Part shown: positions 29,560 through 36,648 of the stretch, one piece after another
Numbering within the stretch: position 1 is the first letter of the stretch
Layout of the letters: each line of letters opens with the position of its first letter
DNA from: a virus
Virus record (IMG/VR): IMGVR_UViG_3300025310_000014
Location: 1 to 38,604 of that record
Direction: 5' to 3' (one strand)
DNA length: 38,604 nt
Program-made: the position numbers and the translations under genes
Notes under the pieces: generated by a model
What the model was told of the DNA's origin: nothing
Databases searched by the model: none
What the model saw: the letters and a program-made list of their open reading frames with translations, nothing else

Positions 29560-30212
29560 CTGTTCGAGACGATCTACTCGCCCATCTCAAGGGGCAACGC
29601 TTCGGCACCATCCTGGCCGATCCGCCGTGGCAATTCCAGAACCGCACGGGCAAGATGGCCCCAGAACACAAGCGCCTGTCCCGCTACGGCACCCTGACGC
29701 TCGCCGATATTCTCGCACTCCCCGTCGCCGAGCACACTGCCGACGTGGCCCATCTCTATCTTTGGGTGCCGAATGCATTACTGCCCGAAGGCTTAGAGGT
29801 CATGAAGGCGTGGGGCTTCGCCTACAAGACCAACATCGTCTGGCACAAGGTCCGGAGGGACGGCGGCCCGGATGGGCGCGGCGTCGGCTTCTACTTCCGC
29901 AATACGACGGAGCTTGTGCTGTTCGGCGTGAAAGGCAAGAACGCGCGGACTCGCGAGGCTGGCCGACGCCAAGTCAACATCATCAAGACCATGAAGCGTG
30001 AGCATTCGCGCAAACCCGACGAGCTCTACGACATCATCGAGGCCTGCAGTCACGCCCCGTTCTTGGAGCTCTTCGCGCGCGGGGCGCGCAAGGGCTGGAT
30101 CGCTTGGGGTGATCAAGCCGACAACTACGCTCCGACCTGGAATACCTACGCCAACCACTCCCGTGCCAAAAGACGCGCCGGAAAGTCGGCGACCGAGCCC
30201 GCCCTGGCGTGA
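29556..30212 (+). CDS. MT-A70 family adenine methyltransferase
   Basis: A 218-residue protein. The catalytic DPPW lies at residues 22-25 (FGTILADPPWQFQNRTG), as in MT-A70/M.MunI-type N6-adenine methyltransferases. Further family blocks are DVAHLYLWVPNALLPEGLEV, MKAWGFAYKTNIVWHKVR, FYFRNTTELVLFGVKGK and HSRKPDELYDIIEACSHAPF then LELFARGARKGWIAWGDQ. It transfers a methyl group from SAM to DNA adenine and would protect DNA from the coupled endonuclease. MT-A70 enzymes also occur alone in phages, so an added anti-restriction role is possible. It ends 24 bp from the converging phage gene at 30237. Confidence 0.9.
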   Translation: MTVRDDLLAHLKGQRFGTILADPPWQFQNRTGKMAPEHKRLSRYGTLTLADILALPVAEHTADVAHLYLWVPNALLPEGLEVMKAWGFAYKTNIVWHKVRRDGGPDGRGVGFYFRNTTELVLFGVKGKNARTREAGRRQVNIIKTMKREHSRKPDELYDIIEACSHAPFLELFARGARKGWIAWGDQADNYAPTWNTYANHSRAKRRAGKSATEPALA

Positions 30213-30236
30213 GCCTTGCGCGCCAAGTCCCACGCC

Positions 30237-31022
30237 CTACCGCGACGGCGTCTGGTAGCCCGAGACGCGCACGATGCGGCCGTTCTGGCGCCGCGTGTAG
30301 TCCTCGGTCATGCCGTCGCTTTCGACCTCGGCCGCGGCCGTGCGCGCCGATCCCTGGTTCAAGGTCGTGGTCGTGCCCATCTCGCCCGCGACGCGGTCGG
30401 CCGCAGCGCGCGCGACGGCGAGCCGCTCGGCCGCGCCGGCGGGCGCTGGCGTCACATCCGGTGTGCCGGACAGCCGGCCGACCGCCGCCACGGCCATGGA
30501 GAAGCCGCCGCCGGTCAGGCTGTCGAGCACGCCCGTCGCCGCCCCCTTGAGCCCGTCCTGCTGGAAGCCCTGGATGCCCTGGTAGGCGGCAAGCCCCACG
30601 GTCACGGGCACGAGCGCCTTGGTGAGCGTCGAGGCGGCGGCGCGCGCCGCCGGATTGGCGAGGATCTGCGCCGCCGTGACGCTCGCGTAGGTCGAAAGCC
30701 CGACTTCGGCGGCCTTCATGAGGCCCGAGGCGGGGGTCGCCGCGGCTTCGGAATTGACGTTGCGCGCGATGAGCTCCGGGACGGAGGGCGCCGCGGGCGC
30801 CGCCGCCCTCTCCTCGGCCTTGGCGCTGCCGCCGAAGAGATTGACGGCATGCGCCGCGCCCGCCGCCACGGCGAGCGCGCCGGCGCGGCCGACGAGCTGG
30901 CCGCCCGTGCGGCTCACCCGCTCGACCGCCTCGCCGGCCCTCATGAGGCCGAAGCCGGCGCCGGCGAGCAGACCGCCCTCGCCGAGCCGGGTCAGCGTGT
31001 CCTTGCGTTTGCGGTCGGCCAT
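30237..31022 (-). CDS. Phage protein with C-terminal ESDG...YQTP domain
   Basis: A 261-residue protein from ATG 31022 (AGAGG 8 bases upstream); ATG 31028 overlaps the terminase stop and is an alternative. RLGEGGLLAGAGFGLMRAGE, VGRAGALAVAAGAAHAVNLF and LVPVTVGLAAYQGIQGFQQD give hydrophobic Gly/Ala helices. The last 60 residues, AERLAVARAAADRVAGEMGT with VESDGMTEDYTRRQNGRIVR and VSGYQTPSR, match the end of the 407-residue protein at 20123. Function is unknown. It follows terminase and would precede gpW but for the R-M insertion. A virion-internal or membrane-active role is a guess. Confidence 0.65.
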   Translation of the reverse strand: MADRKRKDTLTRLGEGGLLAGAGFGLMRAGEAVERVSRTGGQLVGRAGALAVAAGAAHAVNLFGGSAKAEERAAAPAAPSVPELIARNVNSEAAATPASGLMKAAEVGLSTYASVTAAQILANPAARAAASTLTKALVPVTVGLAAYQGIQGFQQDGLKGAATGVLDSLTGGGFSMAVAAVGRLSGTPDVTPAPAGAAERLAVARAAADRVAGEMGTTTTLNQGSARTAAAEVESDGMTEDYTRRQNGRIVRVSGYQTPSR

Positions 31023-31027
31023 GGGCA

Positions 31028-32878
31028 TCACCTCTGGAAGGCGTCGGCGAGATCGGCGAGCGAGCGCACGGCGACCTCGCCGAGGAGCTGCCGCCGGCGC
31101 GCCTCGTAGTCGATCGAGAGCGCATAGCGCGCCGCCATCGCGCCGACGAAGGTGTCGAGCGCCTCGTTGCGCCGGCCCGCCACCGGCACCCATCGGCGCT
31201 TCGGCCAGCCGCCGACGAACTCGACCTTGAGCCGCTCGGAGCCGACCAGCTGTTCGAAGTAGTCGGGCTCGAGATGGCGGGGAAAATGCACCCGGTAGTG
31301 CGAGCCGGGAATGTCGGGATCGGGCTTGGCCGCGAGCTCCTGGAAGAGCAGCGTCTTGCCGTCGTCGACGCCGACGAGATGGAGTTTCGCCCCGAACTTG
31401 AAGCGCTCGTCCGACTGGCGGATGATCGGCTTGCCTTCGCCCGCGACCCCGCGCACAGCGTAGTAGGGCTTGAAGGCGGCCCTCGCCTCGCGCACGAACT
31501 CGAGCACGAGCTGCTGCTGGTAGCCGGCGTCGATCGCGACCGCCTCGAGGTGGAGCGTGTGCCCGGTCGGATGGCGGAACGTGCGGGTGAGCAGCTGCGC
31601 TTCCATCGCCCGCCAGTTCTGCACGACCGAGGTGTCGGCGTAATGGCGCGCGTAGTCGAGCACCCACTTCACGTCTTCGGCGCCCCAGCCGAGATACTGC
31701 GCTTCCCAGCGGTCGTGCTGCACGTCGACGTGCGCCGTGATGAGCAGCACGCCGTCGGGCACCGTGTAGGAGCCGTCGGCCTGGGGTCCGTAATCCTCGC
31801 GGCGCTGATAGAGCTCCTCCGGCGTCGTCCTCGGTCCCTTGGTCGGATTGTAGGTGCGCCCGAGCTTCAGGTTGATGAAGGTCTGCTCCTCGGCGGGCTT
31901 GCCTTCGACCTCTTCCCATTCGGCGGCGAGCTCCGCCATGGTCACCCATGGCGAGTAGATCGCCCAGCAATAGAAGCCGGCGATGCCGTTGAACTGGGCG
32001 CGCGGGCGCCAGTGGCCGTGACGGACCGCGAGCTGCACCTGCCGCTGATCCCAGGCGGCGTCGCACTCCGGGCAGTGATAGCGCGCCGTGGCGGGATCGC
32101 CGCGCGTCCAGCGCACCTGCTCCCATTCAAGCGCCTGGAAGGCGCCGCAGGCGTGGCAGGGAACCTCGAAGTGGCGTTGATCGGAGCGGCGGAACCAGTC
32201 CTCGATGTGGATGAAGCCCTCGAGCGTCGGCGTCGAGGCGAGGATCTTCTTGCGGTTCCAGAAGTTCTGCGCGCGCTGAAACCCCTGCTTGATCGGATCG
32301 CCGTCGGCGCCGATGTTGGCCTTGTACTTGTCGATCTCGTCGAACATGACGATCCGGCGCGGCCTGGACGCGAGCGAGGCCGGCGAGTTGGCGCCGGCGA
32401 ACACGACGTCGCCGCCGGGATAGGCCTTCTCGAGGATCGTGTTGGCCGACGTGCGCGCCTGCCGGCCGATGCGCTCGGCGAGCGCCGGAGTTGCCTCGCA
32501 CGTCGGCACGAAGCGCTTCGTTGAGAAGCTCTCGGCGAGCTCGAGCGTCGGCAGCACCAGCATCTGCGGCGCCGGGTCCTGGTCGATGTAGTAGCCGAGC
32601 GCGTTGATGAGGACTTCCGTCTTGCCGACCTGGCTCGACATTTTGAGCACGACGATCTCGATGTCGGGGTCGGCGGGCGCGTCCATGGGCTCGCGCAGGT
32701 AGGGCGTGCGGTCGGTGCGCCAGCGTCCGGGCTCCGGGCCGGTGCCGCGCGCGATCTGGCGCTTGGCGTCGGCCCACTGCGAGATTGTCTGGCGCGGCGG
32801 CAGCTCGAGGCCCATGTGCCAGCCGCTCGGCGCCCCTCCGGTGGCGGCTGTGAGTTTCGTCACGCTCCGGGCGGTCAT
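31028..32878 (-). CDS. Terminase large subunit (GpA family)
   Basis: A 616-residue protein from ATG 32878, which overlaps the small-subunit stop (ATGA). Walker A is SSQVGKTE (residues 81-88) and Walker B VMFDEID (177-183), followed by the coupling motif ILASTPTLEG. A Zn-binding set CHACG and CPECD (Cys 241, 244, 269, 272) is typical of the lambda gpA family. The nuclease part begins with LLITAHVDVQHDRWEAQYLG and has AVAIDAGYQQQLVLEFV. It cuts concatemers and drives DNA into the head. Lambda-type terminases usually cut at cos sites; the cos site is not identified here. Confidence 0.95.
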   Translation of the reverse strand: MTARSVTKLTAATGGAPSGWHMGLELPPRQTISQWADAKRQIARGTGPEPGRWRTDRTPYLREPMDAPADPDIEIVVLKMSSQVGKTEVLINALGYYIDQDPAPQMLVLPTLELAESFSTKRFVPTCEATPALAERIGRQARTSANTILEKAYPGGDVVFAGANSPASLASRPRRIVMFDEIDKYKANIGADGDPIKQGFQRAQNFWNRKKILASTPTLEGFIHIEDWFRRSDQRHFEVPCHACGAFQALEWEQVRWTRGDPATARYHCPECDAAWDQRQVQLAVRHGHWRPRAQFNGIAGFYCWAIYSPWVTMAELAAEWEEVEGKPAEEQTFINLKLGRTYNPTKGPRTTPEELYQRREDYGPQADGSYTVPDGVLLITAHVDVQHDRWEAQYLGWGAEDVKWVLDYARHYADTSVVQNWRAMEAQLLTRTFRHPTGHTLHLEAVAIDAGYQQQLVLEFVREARAAFKPYYAVRGVAGEGKPIIRQSDERFKFGAKLHLVGVDDGKTLLFQELAAKPDPDIPGSHYRVHFPRHLEPDYFEQLVGSERLKVEFVGGWPKRRWVPVAGRRNEALDTFVGAMAARYALSIDYEARRRQLLGEVAVRSLADLADAFQR

Positions 32879-33396
32879 GGGATGGGCGTCGTCTCGGCGA
32901 TCGCGGCCGCGTCGTCCTGTAGCTCGCGGATAAGCGCCTCGCACTCATCGACGATGACGGTCATGGCCTCTGCGGGAACGAAGTTGGCGATGCGGGCGGG
33001 GAGGCCAAGGATGCGGTCGCGCAGCTTGCGCGCGATCTCGAATTCGCGGGCGCGCACTTCATCGCGCAGGATGTAGAGGCCGGCCTTGATCTTGTAGTCG
33101 AGCTCGGCGCGGTCGGCGTGCGCGAGCTCTTTGCGGGTGCGGGCCTCGGCAAAACTCACGACCGGGCCCTGGCCGGGGACGGCGGCGAGGTCGCCGGTGC
33201 GGCCGGCATCGTAGGCGGCCCGTCGGCCGGCATCGAGGCTCGCCTCATACTGGGCCTTGGCCTTCTCGAGATCGATGCCGGCGGGCGTCTCGTCGATGCG
33301 GCCCTCGCGGATCAGCTTCTCGAGCCGCTGGCGGCTGATGCCAAGGGCCTCGGCGACCTTCCGACGACTGACGAAGGTCTTGCGCGTGTCACTCAT
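32875..33396 (-). CDS. Terminase small subunit (Nu1-like)
   Basis: A 173-residue protein. The N-terminus is a winged or simple helix-turn-helix: FVSRRKVAEALGISRQRLEK then LIREGRIDETPAGID, which would recognise the packaging site. A central helical hinge (AEARTRKELAHADRAELDYK) and IKAGLYILRDEVRAREFEIA, with ARKLRDRILGLPARIANFVP, match lambda Nu1-type/terminase small subunits of proteobacterial prophages. It overlaps the large subunit by 4 bases. ATG 33396 is chosen over an in-frame ATG four codons before; the ribosome site is weak in both. Confidence 0.85.
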   Translation of the reverse strand: MSDTRKTFVSRRKVAEALGISRQRLEKLIREGRIDETPAGIDLEKAKAQYEASLDAGRRAAYDAGRTGDLAAVPGQGPVVSFAEARTRKELAHADRAELDYKIKAGLYILRDEVRAREFEIARKLRDRILGLPARIANFVPAEAMTVIVDECEALIRELQDDAAAIAETTPIP

Positions 33397-33555
33397 ATGC
33401 CTGCACAACGACTCGCCTTTTTGATCTTTTCAACACCTTGACTTGCAACGCATTTTCCACAGCCGCCTCTACCCAAATTCGGCGCGCAGCGTCGGCCGCG
33501 GCGGCCGCGCCGGCGGAGAGGGACCCGCAGAAATGGGCGGGTGCGAACTCTTGGG
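33397..33555 (-). promoter_or_regulatory. Intergenic leader before the terminase genes
   Basis: A 159-bp gap with an AT-rich part (TTGAAAAGATCAAAAAGG on the minus strand near 33420) and a GC-rich palindromic part (GGCCGCGGCGGCC near 33497). A packaging site or promoter would fit here, but no clear -35/-10 pair or cos-like sequence is visible. Confidence 0.3.
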
Positions 33556-34458
33556 TCAGCGGGCCCTGGCGATCTCGACCGCCATCAGGCGGGCCGCCTC
33601 GCGGGCGACGACGGCGCCGGCTGCCGACACCTTGGCCTGGACCTCGGCCTGATGCCGCTCGACCTCCCGGGCGAGGTTCGGTCCCCAGATCGGCATGACT
33701 TTCTTGCGTGATTTGTCCGTTGGCTTGACGCGTCGAAAGACGGGCTTGCGTCCGGGCAACATGAAGGTCCGCACGGCCAGCTGAGGCTTGTTCCAGGCCG
33801 CATGGGTCGCGCCAGGGTTACGGCGGCTCCAGGTCGCACCGTAGTACTCGCGTGTAATCGTGGTGTGACCGCTCTGGACACTGAGCACACCGACCAGAAA
33901 CTCCGGCTTGGCCGGCAAAATCTTGAAGCTCTGGTGAATCTTCCGCTGCGCCCTAAGACCGGTCCATTGCGACACGTCGCGCCTGAGCCCCGTGCGCAGC
34001 GTCATGAGACCGTGGTTGATGGATCGCGAGATCACGAGCCGGCCCTTGGTGAGCCGCGTCGAGATGCCAATGAACCCCTTGGCAAGCCGCTCCATGTCGG
34101 TGAGGTCGACGACGATGCCGGGCGCATCATAAGCATACGCCGCCTTGCGCGGATGACGCTCCGACGCGAATGTCATGCCGCCCGCACCGTACGCCAGCAG
34201 GCGATCTCGGTGCAGCCGGCGCGCCTGCGCCATCGTCACGTCGGCATAGACGATCTTGTCGGCCCGCAGATCGAAGCCGAACGATCCAGGCCCCTGCCCA
34301 GGTCCACCTGACACGCCGAACGCGCCGCGGTAGCCCTTCGCGGTCGTCGCAGACATGGCGACGGCCCGCTCGCGGCTGATGGCGACGCGATACCGGCTGC
34401 GGCCGTCGAAGGAGCGTCTCGGAGACGAGCCTTTTCCGCCAGCAGGCGCGTCCCCCAT
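33556..34458 (-). CDS. Phage protein, minor tail Z-like (putative)
   Basis: A 300-residue basic protein whose ATG 34458 overlaps the upstream TGA (TGATG). The middle holds AGGMTFASERHPRKAAYAYD then APGIVVDLTDMERLAKGFIG and ISTRLTKGRLVISRSINHGL. The C-terminus has WNKPQLAVRTFMLPGRKPVF then RRVKPTDKSRKKVMPIWGPN and LAREVERHQAEVQAKVSAAG, which resembles the 'R.P.F.......p...i.GPs.......' end of minor tail protein Z. Its position ahead of the terminase is unusual for a tail protein. The match is partial, so the name is tentative. Confidence 0.45.
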   Translation of the reverse strand: MGDAPAGGKGSSPRRSFDGRSRYRVAISRERAVAMSATTAKGYRGAFGVSGGPGQGPGSFGFDLRADKIVYADVTMAQARRLHRDRLLAYGAGGMTFASERHPRKAAYAYDAPGIVVDLTDMERLAKGFIGISTRLTKGRLVISRSINHGLMTLRTGLRRDVSQWTGLRAQRKIHQSFKILPAKPEFLVGVLSVQSGHTTITREYYGATWSRRNPGATHAAWNKPQLAVRTFMLPGRKPVFRRVKPTDKSRKKVMPIWGPNLAREVERHQAEVQAKVSAAGAVVAREAARLMAVEIARAR

Positions 34459-34652
34459 CACGTCCCCCTGGCGGTGCGGCGGGCGAGCGCGCGCGCCCGG
34501 GCGATGGCGTAGGCCCGCGCGGCCTCGAGGTCTTCGGCCACCGAGCGCGTGGCGCGTTCGAGCTCGGCCTTGGCGTCGCCGCCGCGGCCTTCGGCAATGG
34601 CGATGGCGGCGGCGATGAGCGCCTTGCGCCGTTCGGCGCACTGACAGGGCAT
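34458..34652 (-). CDS. Small hypothetical phage protein with CxC (64 aa)
   Basis: From ATG 34652 the protein reads MPCQCAERRKALIAAAIAIA, EGRGGDAKAELERATRSVAE, DLEAARAYAIARARALARRT. The start 'MpCqCaeRR.al..A' is frequent in small proteins encoded before terminase genes in Rhizobiales prophages. It is helical after the CxC. No clear ribosome site is seen. Its stop overlaps the next start. The role is unknown. Confidence 0.55.
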   Translation of the reverse strand: MPCQCAERRKALIAAAIAIAEGRGGDAKAELERATRSVAEDLEAARAYAIARARALARRTARGT

Positions 34653-34689
34653 GATGCTGGCTCGGGTTGTGGCGGGAGTCGGCTCCGCC

Positions 34690-34905
34690 TCAGCGTCGCC
34701 GGAGCGGACCGCTTGAACGACAGCGCCCGGGCGGTCGATCCGTCCCGGGCGCAACTCTCTCGATGGTAGCAATCCGATAGCGCGTTTCACCGATTCTGCC
34801 AATGGTCAAACGCCCGCCTCGCGGCAATCTCAGACGTGTGAGTCTCTCGCGCAACACTCGGGCCGCGCGGGCGCCGCCGGCGACGGGCGCAGACTCGACC
34901 GTCAA
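34690..34905 (-). CDS. Doubtful small reading frame
   Basis: A 71-codon frame starting at TTG 34905 without a ribosome site. LTIGRIGETRYRIATIERVA reads like a genuine beta strand pair, while the ends are Arg-rich and look like noise. It may be a decayed or very small gene, or non-coding leader between the membrane protein and the CxC protein. Confidence 0.2.
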   Translation of the reverse strand: MTVESAPVAGGARAARVLRERLTRLRLPRGGRLTIGRIGETRYRIATIERVAPGTDRPPGRCRSSGPLRRR

Positions 34906-34933
34906 ACCATGCGGCAGCCGAAGACGGGCAGCC

Positions 34934-35200
34934 TCAATCCTGCCGGATCAGGCCGGAAGCGCAGCCCGACCACGACCGTCGCCAAAGCGTCTCGCCGAGG
35001 ACGCCGGCGATGCCCGAGCCCGCGAACACGGCGAGAATGACCCAGGGCGCATGGGGCCCGTGCAGCCACGCCGCCGCGCCGATGCCGGTTGCATAGGAGG
35101 CGGTCAGGACCGCCTGCCCGACGAGGAGCCCCCAGAGCACGAACGCGCGCGTGTGCAGCCACGCGGAAACTGCCCGTTCCCTCGACCTCTGTCCGCTCAT
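34934..35200 (-). CDS. Small two-helix membrane protein, holin-like
   Basis: An 88-residue protein with GGAGGG 4 bases before ATG 35200. It has a basic N-terminus (MSGQRSRERAVSAWLHTR), a membrane helix AFVLWGLLVGQAVLTASYAT (residues 19-38), a short turn and a second helix WVILAVFAGSGIAGVLGETL (53-72), ending WSGCASGLIRQD. Two helices with charged ends fit a class II holin, but this is also the shape of many small membrane proteins, and the endolysin is at the other end of the cluster. It is the first gene after the promoter at 35277-35306. Confidence 0.5.
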   Translation of the reverse strand: MSGQRSRERAVSAWLHTRAFVLWGLLVGQAVLTASYATGIGAAAWLHGPHAPWVILAVFAGSGIAGVLGETLWRRSWSGCASGLIRQD

Positions 35201-35276
35201 GCGACCCTCCATCGTGCCCCGTGCGTCAAGATTTTCCTCACACGACCTCTGGTCATGGTCAAAATTCCGTTCCAAG

Positions 35277-35306
35277 ATAAAACGCCACTTGGTCAACAAG
35301 TGACAA
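35277..35306 (-). promoter_or_regulatory. Minus-strand promoter with operator palindrome
   Basis: TTGTCA (35306-35301) and TTTTAT (35282-35277) are 18 bases apart and could drive the genes from 35200 leftward. The spacer is overlapped by CACTTG-GTCAA-CAAGTG (35286-35302), a perfect 6-bp-arm palindrome suited to a dimeric repressor. The XRE gene lies 100 bp away, divergently. Confidence 0.45.
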
Positions 35307-35403
35307 CTGCCGGAATGCGCTTGCTGATTGTTGGTTCCGCGCGAGCGGGACCGCACTGTCCTGCCGCCCGGTTTGGTGTGTACATGCGTTTTGGTGGGTG
35401 GGC

Positions 35404-35700
35404 ATGTCAGCCATCGATAAGCACATCGGCCGGCGGTTGTCGGAACGCTGCGCGGAGCTCGGCCTCACGCTCGAGGAGCTGGCGGCGCAGATCCAGGTGA
35501 GCCGCGTGGAGCTCGCCGGCATCATGCAGGGCCGACGCCGCGCCGGGGCCGATTTTCTGCTGCGCGCCTGCGCCGCTCTCGAAGTGGGACCGAGGTATTT
35601 CTTTGCGGGTCTCGAGCTCGACAAGACGGAGAAGGCCGATCTGAGCAACGTCGTCGATCTGGCACGCATCCTGCGCAGCCGCGGCAGGCGTCGCCGGTAG
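35404..35700 (+). CDS. XRE-family helix-turn-helix regulator
   Basis: A 98-residue protein; ATG 35404 follows GGTGGG, and an in-frame GTG at 35398 is an alternative. Residues 5-66 form the XRE fold: IGRRLSERCAELGLTLEELA, AQIQVSRVELAGIMQGRRRA, GADFLLRACAALEVGPRYFF. The typical 'G.....ll.i..aL.v....f' third part is present. The tail is basic (SRGRRRR). It binds DNA as a dimer. Being divergent from the late-strand genes, with a palindrome between, it may control that promoter. It may be a phage repressor or cofactor; it lacks a peptidase domain for RecA-induced cleavage. Confidence 0.85.
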   Translation: MSAIDKHIGRRLSERCAELGLTLEELAAQIQVSRVELAGIMQGRRRAGADFLLRACAALEVGPRYFFAGLELDKTEKADLSNVVDLARILRSRGRRRR

Positions 35701-35736
35701 CGACCTGCGGCATGCACATATAGAACACGCGCCATG

Positions 35737-35749
35737 CTGCAATTTGCAG
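35737..35749. promoter_or_regulatory. Perfect 13-bp palindrome, possible operator
   Basis: CTGCAA-T-TTGCAG lies between the XRE gene and the GNAT-like gene, downstream of a TATAGA (35720-35725). Its place suggests an operator for the following gene. No regulator is assigned. Confidence 0.35.
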
Positions 35750-35832
35750 TGGAAACTGGCGCCTCATTTCCCTCGAATCAACCACTCGTCAGCATCCTCC
35801 TCGGTGTCGCCAACGCCAACGGGAGGTCTGCC

Positions 35833-36648
35833 ATGACCGAAGCCGAGACACAAAGCGCATCCGCGTCCCCAGAGCACCTCGAGAACCCAGAGTTCATATC
35901 TTCGATCGACATCCGGCACGGGCCGCGCGAACTGCTCGTGCCCTACTTCCTCGATCTCGACGCCGACCTCTTCCGGCGCGGCGTGCGGGTCGAGCTCGCG
36001 CCGGCGAGCGCGCTCCTGGCTGTCAATGAAGCGAACCGCGACAGCTGGCTGCCGCTTTTTCCGGCCTTCCGCACCGAGTATTGCCCCGACCTCGACCAGC
36101 ATGCGTTTGCGCTTTTGGGCCGCGACGCGGACGGCACGGTGATCGCGACGCAGGCGGTGCGCCGCTACGATTTCACCGGCACGAGCTTCAAGGCGGAAAT
36201 CGAGTCGCTGCGCCTGCTTTACGGCGATAGCATTCCGCCGGCCCAGCGCGGTGAGCGCTGGATGGCCATGGCGCCAACAGCAAGCTTCTTCACCGGGGTC
36301 CATGGCTTTACCGGTGCCGTCTGGTACCACCCGCGCGCCCGCGGCCGCGGCATCGCTGGCAGATTGCCGCCGCTCGGCCGCGCCGTGGCCCTGGCGCTGT
36401 GGGGCATCGACGGCACCATCACGCTGATGTCGCAGAAGAACATCGACGCCCGGCTGCACCTGCGGTCCGGCCAGCGCAACTACGAGCCCGGCATCCACGC
36501 CCGGGGCAGCACCCACGGCGACGTCGACTACACGCTCTGCTGGATGAGCCGCAGCGACATCCTGACCGAGATCGCCGAGCGGCTAGCGGCCGAGCCGGAT
36601 CGCGCCCACGTTGGGGCGCGTGACGCCAAGGAGGCGCGTGGCGGATAA
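35833..36648 (+). CDS. GNAT-like acetyltransferase
   Basis: A 271-residue protein with GGGAGG 6 bases before ATG 35833. The part GAVWYHPRARGRGIAGRLPP (residues 161-180) matches the acetyl-CoA-binding loop of GNAT enzymes (R/Q-x-x-G-x-G/A), followed by the helix LGRAVALALWGIDGTITLMS. The N-terminal half (ELLVPYFLDLDADLFRRGVR and on) is of unknown fold. Substrate is unknown. It looks like a host or boundary gene rather than a virion gene. Its last 66 bp overlap the end of the converging gene. Confidence 0.6.
   Translation: MTEAETQSASASPEHLENPEFISSIDIRHGPRELLVPYFLDLDADLFRRGVRVELAPASALLAVNEANRDSWLPLFPAFRTEYCPDLDQHAFALLGRDADGTVIATQAVRRYDFTGTSFKAEIESLRLLYGDSIPPAQRGERWMAMAPTASFFTGVHGFTGAVWYHPRARGRGIAGRLPPLGRAVALALWGIDGTITLMSQKNIDARLHLRSGQRNYEPGIHARGSTHGDVDYTLCWMSRSDILTEIAERLAAEPDRAHVGARDAKEARGG

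Noticed and set aside
28656-30236. Search for direct repeats around the R-M cassette like those around the PIN cassette
   Set aside because: No repeat longer than a few bases was seen between 28656-28700 and 30200-30240.
33397-33555. A cos packaging site ahead of the terminase genes
   Set aside because: A GpA-type terminase makes a cos site likely, but no paired nicking half-sites or repeated binding sites could be made out by eye.
1-35700. Gene transfer agent instead of a prophage
   Set aside because: The known alphaproteobacterial GTA has a long non-contractile tail and HK97-type head genes. Here the head is lambda-type and the tail contractile, with large fibre genes and a GpA-type terminase.
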